64,000 nt of DNA from Legionella cincinnatiensis (GTDB lineage: Bacteria; Pseudomonadota; Gammaproteobacteria; Legionellales; Legionellaceae). Both the position numbers and the translations under genes were made by a program. The DNA lies in assembly GCF_900452415.1 (NCBI RefSeq), contig NZ_UGNX01000001.1, forward strand, positions 1,488,001 through 1,552,000, read 5' to 3'. Below the pieces are notes generated by a model. The model was given only the letters and a program-made list of their open reading frames with translations. It made no database searches and was not told where the DNA came from. Shown one piece after another: positions 54,420 through 63,600 of the stretch (the first letter of the stretch is position 1; every line of letters starts with the position of its first letter).

Positions 54420-54465
54420 AATAAATGTCAGCCACCCAGGAATATAAAAAATATCCTGCCAAATT

Positions 54466-55248
54466 TTAATCATGCCTTGCAAAACCATTTGCCAAGAAGC
54501 CACCATCTACAGCGATGCATTGGCCTGTTATATAAGAAGCTGCAGGCATGCATAGAAATGCAGCAAGAGTTGCCACTTCATGAGGTTGTCCAACTCGGCG
54601 CATTGGTGTATTTGAAATGATATTATTCAGTTTTTCATGATTGGATAAAGCTGGTTTAGTTAATTCTGTTTCAATATACCAGGGCGCTATAGAATTAATT
54701 CTAATGTTATCTCGCGCCCATTCTACTGCAAGATGTTTTCCTAATTGAATCATCGCCGCTTTACTCATCCCGTAAGGAGCTCCTGAGGCATCATCAATTA
54801 ATCCTGAAATAGATGCAATATTAACAATATTTCCTTGCACTGATTTTCTTAATAAAGGGTACGCTAATTGGCACAATTTAAACGTTGACGTTAAATTAGT
54901 TTGCATTATCTGCTCAAATTCATGAGGCAAGTAATCTTGAGCGGGCTTTCTGATGTTGATTCCAACATTATTAATGAGGATATCTAATACGCCCCATTTT
55001 TGGGTGATTGAATTGATTACATCGGAATAAGATGCTTCCTGATTGAGATCTGCTTCGATTCCAGTGACACGATAACCCTTTGAATTGCAATTGTTAATGA
55101 CTTTCTCAAGATTATCTTTATTTTTAGCTACAACGACTATGTCTGCACCTAATTCCAGAAACTCATCAACAATTGCTCGTCCGATTCCACGAGTGCCGCC
55201 AGTAATGAGGGCTTTCTTGCCTTTTAAATTCCAATACGATTGATTCAT
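54466..55248 (-). CDS. short-chain dehydrogenase/reductase
   Basis: 260 residues. The cofactor loop is [11 protein letters not shown], with NNVGIN in strand 4. The catalytic set is Ser in IASISGL plus Tyr and Lys in YGMSKAA. The C-terminus [15 protein letters not shown] is typical of classical SDRs close to tropinone reductase. AAGGTG lies 7 nt before the ATG. An 18-bp gap to the upstream D12/ABM gene indicates co-transcription. Confidence 0.88.
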   Translation of the reverse strand: MNQSYWNLKGKKALITGGTRGIGRAIVDEFLELGADIVVVAKNKDNLEKVINNCNSKGYRVTGIEADLNQEASYSDVINSITQKWGVLDILINNVGINIRKPAQDYLPHEFEQIMQTNLTSTFKLCQLAYPLLRKSVQGNIVNIASISGLIDDASGAPYGMSKAAMIQLGKHLAVEWARDNIRINSIAPWYIETELTKPALSNHEKLNNIISNTPMRRVGQPHEVATLAAFLCMPAASYITGQCIAVDGGFLANGFARHD

Positions 55249-55266
55249 GAGTTACACCTTCTAAAA

Positions 55267-56679
55267 TTAGGTTGTATACAATAAATCATTGACAACTTCC
55301 ATAGTAATTTCGGGTAGTTTTTGCGTTTGATCCATACACTCTTGAATGGTTATAACGGCTTTTTTAATTTCATTGGGTAACATCTCGGATGGTACATTGT
55401 CGCCTGGCCAAGAAGCATCTCGAGTCGCTTTATCAGGCCAACGAGAATAGGCAAGCCACATACCTTCGCTAGTTTTATGCAGGCAAGAACCTAATGCACC
55501 GCGATATTGTACAAAATAGGAAGCGACCTGATGCCAGGCTTTTTGATATTCCATCTCAAGCCCAGGCTTTATAAAGGCTCGATAAATAACAGCAAAACAT
55601 TTTTGGGAAAGCAGCTTAAATTGTTCAAGCGCTTCTTCAGGTGTTAAGTCTTGGGTACCCAGAACTTCCTCTGCTTTGAATATGTTTATACCTTTGGGAA
55701 TGGAAAATTGGGAGGTAAAATACATCTGATCAAGGCCTATTCCAAAAGCACAATGCTTATAGCCTAGAACACGAAAGTAATTAATTGGTTGCTGGTTTTC
55801 ATTAACTAAGACATAGTTTCTGAATTTGGGATTATAAAACCCATAAGTCATGTAATAATGAATACCTTGGCTTTCAAGATGTTGAATGATGTGAACTAAA
55901 TTTTGGTGCAGTTTTTCAGGCGAATAAAGTTCAATATACATCCCAGCTTTTTCAAACGTGGAGTGTTCATTCTCTGGATAGGGAGGGTTCAGTGCCACAA
56001 AATCACCTGGTGCAGCAATCGAAATCACTTCCATAAAATCACCACTGCTGAATGAAACTTGATTCGCATTAAGTAGATTAGATACTCGGTCAATTTCACT
56101 CAAGAACATTTCCAACGACAAATTCGCATGTTCAAGAAATCGATTAGCATTTTTTTCTTCAAATAATTCACCTTCGCGATAGATAATATTCAATTCCTTG
56201 TCATAAAAAAGGATACCGCTCCATGAATAATTAATGATAAAAGGGAGTAATAATGCTTTTTCTTCATCAGTTGCCCGGTTGTAATTCCCGATTGCTTCAA
56301 GAAAAAAATTTTTCTTCGATAGGGAGACATCATATTTTTCTATTAAGGCAGCATAAGAGGCTTTGACACGCGTAGGATTGTCTCTAATTAATTGAAGTGT
56401 ATTAATCAGAATTTTATTGCTGTCATTGATAATATATTCTTCTGCAAGACCTATCTCCATCGCGGCCATGCTCCAAGAGGCAGAGCCTGAAAAAGGCTCA
56501 ATTGCTTTCTTGTATTTTTTGCCCTTATTGTTTGCTAATAATACAGAGAAATGCTCATTTAACCAGCTAGTATCAGGGGACATATGCCCTGTCAAATCTG
56601 GAAGAGTAAGATACCTATTTCCGAGATAGTGGAGTGGTCCCCCATGATTTTGAGTTAATTGAACAATGATTGGGTTCAT
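55267..56679 (-). CDS. D12-class adenine methylase-like domain fused to an ABM domain
   Basis: 470 residues from ATG 56679 (GTG 56688 also possible). The N-terminal part follows D12-class N6-adenine methyltransferases: HYLGNRY, motif I as PFSGSASWSMAAM, motif IV as NPPYPENEH (about 231-239) and a distal MTYGFYNPKFRNYVLV. Motif IV is NPPY rather than the DPPY of Dam. Residues about 362-425 form an ABM (antibiotic biosynthesis monooxygenase) ferredoxin-like domain: VIYRAFIKPGLEMEYQKAW, then WLAYSRWPDKATRDASW. This pairing is strange for DNA methylation. With the SDR, HAD and methyltransferase downstream it may be part of a small-molecule pathway. Confidence 0.7.
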   Translation of the reverse strand: MNPIIVQLTQNHGGPLHYLGNRYLTLPDLTGHMSPDTSWLNEHFSVLLANNKGKKYKKAIEPFSGSASWSMAAMEIGLAEEYIINDSNKILINTLQLIRDNPTRVKASYAALIEKYDVSLSKKNFFLEAIGNYNRATDEEKALLLPFIINYSWSGILFYDKELNIIYREGELFEEKNANRFLEHANLSLEMFLSEIDRVSNLLNANQVSFSSGDFMEVISIAAPGDFVALNPPYPENEHSTFEKAGMYIELYSPEKLHQNLVHIIQHLESQGIHYYMTYGFYNPKFRNYVLVNENQQPINYFRVLGYKHCAFGIGLDQMYFTSQFSIPKGINIFKAEEVLGTQDLTPEEALEQFKLLSQKCFAVIYRAFIKPGLEMEYQKAWHQVASYFVQYRGALGSCLHKTSEGMWLAYSRWPDKATRDASWPGDNVPSEMLPNEIKKAVITIQECMDQTQKLPEITMEVVNDLLYTT

Positions 56680-56759
56680 AATGATCACAATGCAGTAAAT
56701 CTATCTTTAAGGAGGCACATCTTAACATGAAACAAAATTTTTCTTTACTCTTTTAAAAA

Positions 56760-56963
56760 CGCTTTACTACTGCTTTAGCGAAACTGATTTTTCATGTGTC
56801 GGAGAAAACACAAGTTTGGGTTGTTTCGCATGCAAAGTCGCTTATTGATCTTTTAAAACAATATCAGGGATGTCCTCTTATAAAACTTGAGAAACAAATC
56901 GGACAAACAAAAATTCTGGGGCAATCGATTTTGGAAATGCCTTCTTGGCATTGGCCTGATTAG
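56760..56963 (+). pseudogene. C-terminal remnant of an AAA-type predicted ATPase
   Basis: 67 codons ending at TAG 56961: SEKTQVWVVSHAKSLIDLL, then IKLEKQIGQTKILGQSILE and WHWPD. This matches the end of AAA_21/COG4637-type ATPases (T/SQ...V.THS..L then LEK..G.T...G). The N-terminal Walker domains are absent and the frame has no start. It lies between the methylase cluster and dbpA. Confidence 0.6.
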
Positions 56964-57067
56964 TTGCATTAGCTTGAATAATAAAGGAATATTCAGCCGA
57001 TTTTCAGTGCTTCAGTAATTTGTAAGCCATTTCCATTATTGGCTAAGTTTTTGTATGGTTTGGAAAA

Positions 57068-58474
57068 TCAACTTATTTTATGCACATTAACTTTGCGTCC
57101 TTTTAATTTTCCGTTTTGTAAGTATTGGTACGCTTTGTCTGCTTGGCTGTGGTGGATTGCAACATAGGAGTACATGGCAGTGATATTAATTTTACCGATT
57201 GTGTTGCCTGCTAATCCTGCATCTTTGGTTAATGCTCCAAGGATGTCCCCGGGACGAATTTTATCTTTTTTACCGGAAGCAAGACAGAGTGTAATCATTT
57301 CTGGCGCTAAACGAGTACTATGGTTATTTTCTAATTTATTAATGTTTCCCCAGTTAATGGGGTGCGGGAGGTTGTCTTCAATGACGCAAACTCGTTGTGC
57401 ATCTGCAGGTGTTATAATATTTAGGGCAATACCTTTACTCCCAGCTCGCCCAGTTCGGCCAATACGATGAATATGGACGTCATGCTCAAAAGCGAGATCA
57501 AAATTAATCACTGCAGAAAGTTCCTTTATATCAAGTCCTCGCGCTGCAACATCAGTGGCGACAAGAATAGAACAACTTTGGTTGGCAAAACGCAATACCG
57601 CAAGATCCCGATCGACTTGTTCCATATCGCCATTTAAAGCGATGGCACTGAAGCCTTCGTGGATGAGCTGGTCTGTTACTTCCATTGTTTGTTGCTTGGT
57701 ATTACAGAAGATTAACGTTGATACAGGTCGGTAGTGCACCAGTAATGATTTTAATAAGGGATATTTCTGAGCTTGTTTCGTTACTTCATAAAAATGTTGT
57801 TCAATATCAATTTCATCAGCAGGAGTTTCAACATGAACTTCTTTTGGATTTCTCATGAATTGTTTTGAAAGCTGTTTGATTTCTTCGGGATAGGTCGCAG
57901 AAAACAGTAGAGTTTGTCTTTGTTTGGGACAAGTCGAAATAATGCTTTTAATGTCATCAAAAAAACCCATATCCAGCATTCTGTCTGCCTCATCTAAAAC
58001 TAAAGTTTTTACCTGAGATAAATCTAAAGAGGCGTTTTTTAAATGCTTAAGAATTCTTCCTGGTGTTCCTACACTGATATGAGCTCCATGCCTTAATGAA
58101 TCAAGCTGCGGTTTCATAGGTATCCCGCCGGATAAATTAATAATTTTGACGTTAGGCATCAAACAGGCTAATCGACGGATGGCTTGGCTTACTTGTTCTG
58201 CCAGTTCACGAGTAGGGCAAAGAACTAAGCCTTGTACTGCAAAAAAAGAAATTTTTAAATTATTTAATAAAGACAAAGCAAAAGCAATCGTCTTTCCACT
58301 CCCTGTTTTTGCCTGAGCAATAATATCTTCATTTTTAAGAATTATGGGGAGGCTTTGCATTTGAATTGAGGTCATATTTTCATAATTTGAAGAAGCAAGG
58401 CTCTTTATTAATTCTTGGCGAAGAGGGAGTTGAGCGAATGATGGCTGTTGAGTGGTGTGTTCTATTTGAATCAT
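57068..58474 (-). CDS. dbpA: ATP-dependent RNA helicase DbpA
   Basis: 468 residues. All DEAD-box motifs are present: AKTGSGKT, PTRELAEQ, TPGR, LDEADRMLDMGF, SAT, RGLDI and HRIGRTGRAG. The last 75 residues form the DbpA-type RRM-like domain (GDILGALTKDAG, KINITAMYSYVAIH) that targets hairpin 92 of 23S rRNA. It acts in late 50S ribosome assembly. It lies in the block dbpA-RRM-csp, and a deletion-scarred duplicate occurs at 32.4-33.1 kb. Confidence 0.92.
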   Translation of the reverse strand: MIQIEHTTQQPSFAQLPLRQELIKSLASSNYENMTSIQMQSLPIILKNEDIIAQAKTGSGKTIAFALSLLNNLKISFFAVQGLVLCPTRELAEQVSQAIRRLACLMPNVKIINLSGGIPMKPQLDSLRHGAHISVGTPGRILKHLKNASLDLSQVKTLVLDEADRMLDMGFFDDIKSIISTCPKQRQTLLFSATYPEEIKQLSKQFMRNPKEVHVETPADEIDIEQHFYEVTKQAQKYPLLKSLLVHYRPVSTLIFCNTKQQTMEVTDQLIHEGFSAIALNGDMEQVDRDLAVLRFANQSCSILVATDVAARGLDIKELSAVINFDLAFEHDVHIHRIGRTGRAGSKGIALNIITPADAQRVCVIEDNLPHPINWGNINKLENNHSTRLAPEMITLCLASGKKDKIRPGDILGALTKDAGLAGNTIGKINITAMYSYVAIHHSQADKAYQYLQNGKLKGRKVNVHKIS

Positions 58475-58686
58475 GAAGCTTTCCCTCTTTGAGGCTTAAT
58501 TGTTATTGATACGTATTAGGTGTGGTCTCGCCGAACGTCACGTTTTTGCCACAGTAATTTTTTCTCTCGTTCGATAAATACTGCCAGCTCACTCTTTGTG
58601 AATAAAATAGTTTTGATATATTGAGGTAAAATACATAGGATAATCTGTGTGCTGGCCAAAGCTTTTAATATTAAAAGTTGTATCAA

Positions 58687-58959
58687 TTATCGATGCCGTT
58701 TGCGTGCACTGTAATTTTCTTGGGCCATAGTTACTTTTAATGGGCGTCCTTCCAGCATTTTACCATTCATACCTAAAGAGGATTGAGCTTCTTGTTGGGA
58801 GCTAAAGGTTATAAAGCCAAAACCTTTGATGTGGCCTGTAAAGCGATCTTTGATTAAAAGAAGCTCGTCTATCTTACCATATTTAGAAAATTCTGCTTGT
58901 AATGACTGTTCAGTAATTCCAAAGGGTAAGTTGCCTACATAAATTTTATTTTGTCTCAC
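58687..58959 (-). CDS. single-RRM RNA-binding protein
   Basis: 90 residues from GTG 58959 (GAGGAAAC just upstream). RNP2 is IYVGNLPF and RNP1 is KGFGFITF. The basic tail ends ARKRHR. Such bacterial RRM proteins resemble plant glycine-rich proteins and usually respond to cold or stress. The gene sits between dbpA and a cold-shock gene, which fits an RNA-remodelling role. Only its last three codons survive in the duplicate at 32.9 kb. Confidence 0.9.
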   Translation of the reverse strand: MRQNKIYVGNLPFGITEQSLQAEFSKYGKIDELLLIKDRFTGHIKGFGFITFSSQQEAQSSLGMNGKMLEGRPLKVTMAQENYSARKRHR

Positions 58960-59029
58960 TGTCGTTTCCTCAAAGTAACCACTACAACCACAGTGAGATA
59001 TAGTGGTTAAATAATATTAACTACTTCAA

Positions 59030-59239
59030 TTAAAGAGCTATTATATTTTGTGCTTGAAGACCTTTTGCTCCTTGCGTCACAATGAATTGCACTCGCTGAC
59101 CTTCTGTAAGGGTTTTAAAGCCAGAACTTAAAATTTCTTTAAAGTGAGCAAAAACGTCTGGGCCGGCTTCTTGCTCAATAAAACCAAATCCTTTGGATTC
59201 GTTAAACCATTTAACGACTCCGTTTACTGTTTTAGACAT
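59030..59239 (-). CDS. cold-shock domain protein (Csp family)
   Basis: 69 residues, full length. Motifs are [15 protein letters not shown] (RNP1), DVFAHF (RNP2) and GPDV. It binds single-stranded nucleic acid and melts RNA structure. AAGGATACTT precedes ATG. A long conserved leader (59240-59340, shared with the 33.05-kb copy) includes CCGGAAACCGG, a possible hairpin, and may give post-transcriptional control as in other csp genes. Confidence 0.92.
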   Translation of the reverse strand: MSKTVNGVVKWFNESKGFGFIEQEAGPDVFAHFKEILSSGFKTLTEGQRVQFIVTQGAKGLQAQNIIAL

Positions 59240-59568
59240 AAGTATCCTTAAGTGTTTATTAAAATGCCTGTATAGGCGAATTTAGCCGGAAACCGGTCAA
59301 GAATTAAAAACTACCGAACGAGGGATTAAATGAATAAAACGACGATTTGGAGAATATAAAATAGACATTTTCTAGCTGAAACTAGGTTACTACTCTTTCA
59401 GGTTAAAAGTCAATCTTATTGTAGCATGTGTTGTTTAAATCCCCTTAAGACCCTATAATATAATAAAGGACTGTATAAACATTTTATCATCTTATTTTTC
59501 TTAATCATATTATACCTTTCTTGGTTCGTACTTATTGTGCGCCTATTCACTTTCATATCGAGAGTAAA

Positions 59569-59757
59569 ATGTTTACTTATACCGCAAAAATATATTTTGA
59601 TAATATTGAAATTAATCAATCCTCTGGAAATAATTTAGACTCTCTTTTTATTTGGATGCTAACTCAGCAGAAGGGGGAATTTGGTAATTACAATGGTCAA
59701 ATTACTAATAACAAAACGCATCTGATAGAAAAAGAATTTCGAACCAGTTCTTATTAA
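59569..59757 (+). CDS. small conserved protein, paralogue of the gene at 42422
   Basis: 62 residues from ATG 59569 (GAGAG 4 nt upstream); the frame opens at TTG 59521, but the extra 16 codons are not shared with the paralogue. It shares the pattern YTAKIYFDN..., IWML...KGEFGNYNGQI, NNKTH with 42422-42616. Function unknown. In the duplicate at 33.3 kb almost the whole gene has been deleted, leaving ATGTTTACTTAT joined to downstream DNA. Confidence 0.6.
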   Translation: MFTYTAKIYFDNIEINQSSGNNLDSLFIWMLTQQKGEFGNYNGQITNNKTHLIEKEFRTSSY

Positions 59758-59859
59758 TGTGCAGGCCTTTAAGTTTATATTTAATTATGCTTTTTGTTTA
59801 CACATGACGTTTCAGCATATATGTGATTATTTAAATATTAAACCTTAATCTTAAGGAAA

Positions 59860-59987
59860 CTATTCATCAACATATATGGGAAATTTTTGAGTGTATGATG
59901 GGTAGAGTTGATAGCCAAGGAATTTTCCATTTTTAGCTCGAGATTTACCTCTTAATGAAAAATCATTTAATTGACTAATAATACACT
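59860..59987 (-). pseudogene. decayed copy of the zinc-ribbon gene
   Basis: The minus-strand sequence reads FSLRGKSRAKNGKFLGYQLY, then PSYTQKFPIYVDE-stop, matching 33376-33600. Both visible cysteines are changed to Tyr or lost (LCPSC to LYPSY). About 75 bp between two CAAAAA repeats is deleted, and the N-terminal CxxC part is unrecognisable. Confidence 0.8.
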
Positions 59988-60017
59988 ATGGCTATATTAC
60001 ACTTTGTTACAAATCTG

Positions 60018-60194
60018 CTACAGTAAATTTTTGTAGTTTTCCCGTTCAATAAAGGTTACCAACTCTCTTTCTGTTGGTAGTACAGCTTTATATTTAGAAG
60101 CGAAAATTTGCTTGTTTTCTTTGAGTACTGAATATTTAACCATCGCCTCATCTTTGTCTGCACAAAGGATAATGCTTATTGTTGGGTTATCATC
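60018..60194 (-). pseudogene. C-terminal remnant of a YhcG-type (DUF1016) PDDEXK nuclease
   Basis: 58 codons: DDNPTISIILCADKDEAMVK near the start and VLPTERELVTFIERE near the end. This is the typical end of YhcG/DUF1016 proteins (NPTIGLLLC...EYAL...LP..E.L...I). The frame has no start and abuts the IS3 remnant, so an insertion and later loss probably removed the rest. Confidence 0.6.
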
Positions 60195-60343
60195 CTTTTC
60201 CGCGCTTTGTAGTGTTTTCGCCAGATATAGATATTATTTTCTGCGACCCTTAACTCCCTTGCTACTTGGCGTAATGATTTACTGCTTTGCTCCAGTAATT
60301 CAACAGCTTTAATTTTGAACTCTTTTGATACGTTTCTTACCAT
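60176..60343 (-). mobile_element. IS3-family OrfA transposase remnant
   Basis: The frame from ATG 60343 reads VSKEFKIKAVELLEQSSKSL, then RQVARELRVAENNIYIWRK: the helix-turn-helix start of IS3-family OrfA. It then runs out of register into YhcG-derived DNA and stops at 60176. OrfB and terminal repeats are absent. Confidence 0.7.
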
Positions 60344-60607
60344 TATTACTCCTTGTTGACGCTATTCAAAGGAAGATCAATGGCTGTTGATAAGTAATAA
60401 TCCTAATAACATTAGACGATATCAAATAATTCAATATCTCTTATAAATATAACTGATTGTATTTTATTAGTAGATAATGGTTAAATAAAAAGCAATTTTT
60501 TACACGAAAGTGAAGTCTCCGCTTGCTGACCAATTAAAGTCCTCTTCAAATTGAGGATGATATCTTGATCTGAAGCAGTCCCTGTTATCATAAATTAGGA
60601 AATAACT

Positions 60608-63600
60608 ATGCCAAAGTCCAACTTATCAGTTTACATACCAAGAAATGATAATGAAGCTTATGAAGAGCTTAAAACGAAACAGCTACCCATTGAATTAAAA
60701 GAGCAATTGCAAATAGTAGATTCATATCCCGAACTCATTGAAAAAAAAATTGAATCAATCATTCAAAGAATTTTTGAAAAAAATTCACTGACAAATACTC
60801 TTTGTATGCCCCAATTGCAATTATCTGGAAGTGATAATGAAAATGCTTCTATAATTACTATAGGAAAACAACCTGTACTTATTATAACCAAAGGACTCTT
60901 AAAAAATGTTCAAAGTGAGGATGAGCTTGCTGGTGTGATTGCTCATGAAGTAGGGCATTTATTACTTTATAAAGAGCACCAAGAAGCGGATCATCAAAAC
61001 AAAATAGAGGAAACAGCTGCAGACAATCTAGGTGTAAACTTACTCCATCAAGCAGGATACGACCCTGATGGCGTCATTTACTTTTTGCGTCGGGCTGGTG
61101 GAGATAAAGGGCACCTTATCACGATAGAGGATATAACTCACGCGGGCTCAATAGACGAGGGGGCTCGTTTAATTCAGACTGTTACTGCTCCCCATCCTTC
61201 AGATAAGTCACGTATTCGTGCAATGGAAACTAATATTACTTCTCTAAAACGAGATGGAATCCTTACCAACATACCTGCGATTACTTTATTGGATCAAAAA
61301 TTCAAAGAAGCCGTTAATAATGTATCCTATACTTCTCCCATTGCTAAGGGGTTAAATGATATAGGTTATGAAAATTTATCGATACTCGACAAACTAGGCG
61401 CTCTTACGACCTTATTAAATGATATTTATCCACCCACAAATAGCACTTCAGCCGAAAGACTTGCGGAAATTGCACGTTATATTGACCAATTAACGGTTGA
61501 TTTTGCTCAACCCGATCAATCTGAGGCATTTAAATGCTTAGCTGATGTAACTATGGGATACAAAATATTGGACTCATGGCCCAACATCGTCCGCCCTAAA
61601 AAAATCCCTTTTGGCTCTCCTATTGACGGTCAAATTACTGTTGCTTTAGAGCATGTTTGGATACAGGGGGGTAAAGATTCACAATATCTTGCCCGGCGGG
61701 AAGACCTAAAAAAATCGCTCGAACAATTTTATGACGCCAAAACGAAGGAAGAGGCAGAGCATTTTGCTAGTGAAATTGTAGCATTATGCAAAAAAATAAG
61801 CGTTACTTATCAAGTTCCTTCCATATTTAAAGGATTTTATCCTCCGAGTATTCAAGAGGTAAAAACTGCTATAGACGTGCACGGCTCATGGAATCCCCCA
61901 TACCAAAAGCAGGTTCTTTGGTGTTTAGAAGATCACTCTGAGAACATAAAAAAAGTCCTTAGTGGCATGAATATAGATAAAGATCCCTGGGCAAAAAACA
62001 TTATAGGATTTATTGAAAACAATGAGAAAAACCAGCTACATAAGATTATTCATAATCCTAATGCTCCTACATTCATTGAAAGGGCAGTGCTATCCTCTGA
62101 AAATGTAGCGCTTTGGGCGCAATTTGTAAGAACTAAAGAAGGTGTGGCCACAGATCGATTAGTATTAGTCCCTCCTTATCCCTGGAAACATTTTGCTCCA
62201 GAGACTACTTTGGAAACGTTAACACTTTCTCATCAACAAGAATCAGAGAATAAACGTCTTTATGAAGAGCAAGTTATTTCTAATGTTGACTGGGAATTGC
62301 TAAAAACTGATTTCCCTCGTTTTATTCTTCAATATGGAAGATTAATATTTAACTATTACTCAGTCGTTCCCGTTGCATCTCCTTTTGCACGAAAGTTTTT
62401 TGATGAATTAACTACATTTCTTCCTCACGCAGACGAAGATTATATAGCGCAAATAAGCGGTTTTTTTGAGAATAATACACCCACAGATGGAGAAGCCCTT
62501 CTATCGTTTATGGATTTTTATCCTAAAGATAACCAATGGTCTTATCAGTCTGTCTCTAGGCCAAAAGGTTGGTATCTTAACCATCCCTTCATTCAATTTA
62601 TATTGAATCCAATATCTTCAATTGTGATGACTGATGCCTTGAAATTAGTTCATTTAAATGAAACATCAGGTTTTATAATCCCAGACCCCAATAAAAAATT
62701 AAAGGATATATTTTCTATTCCTCTTCATTCCATACTTTCTCATTATCCGCAATCGATTAATACCGTAGCTGATCTTGAAGCTGCAGATAAAGGAACACCT
62801 GTTTATAAGGCAATTACACTCGCTTTGGAGGCAGAACGACTTGCTTATGATTTTGAAACCTCAGTGACTTTACAAGAGTTCGTTATATTGGATCAATCAA
62901 GTAGAGTAGGCCGTAATGAAGAAGTGTATGTCAGTAACATGAATACGTTCTTTACACAACTGAAACACAAAACAGTTCAACGTGCTCTTAATATTGATGA
63001 TTGTGAAGAACTAATAAAAAATTATCGTTTTGCAATAGCACATTATCTATTGCAAGAGATCCCATCAATTAGAAATGAAGCCTATGAAAAAATAAAAACT
63101 CTTCTCCCCAAACTTCCAGCTTCGAAACAGTTGGAGTGTCTAAAAGCTTTATTTAAGCCCGAAGTCTTTACTCCAAGTAAAATTGGCATATCAGCGTTGG
63201 ATAAAAAATACGATGGTTATATTGCATATCCTGAGTTTAGAAGCTGGGCGATTGAGCAACTCACGGATTTGATCGTGGCTGATTTAGGAAAAGATGACGG
63301 AAGTAGTGACTATTTAACCCGAATTAAATTAGTGATAGATGATATTGGAGCAAATACAGTTGGAATATCCCAGCTCACTATTTTAAGCACATTAGCAGCC
63401 AAAATTAATGCACAAAAAGAAGTTGCTTTTCTTATGAGGGACACTTACAACCATAATTCGGTTGCTAGCGCGCTTGCAAAATCTTATGAAGGAGTTGCTA
63501 TTGAGTTGCTCATTAACGAATCGAACAAGGATCCAGTTTTAAGACAACATCTTCTCGACTTTCTTGCTAAGCCCTTAAACCAGAGTTCTACGAGCACCTT

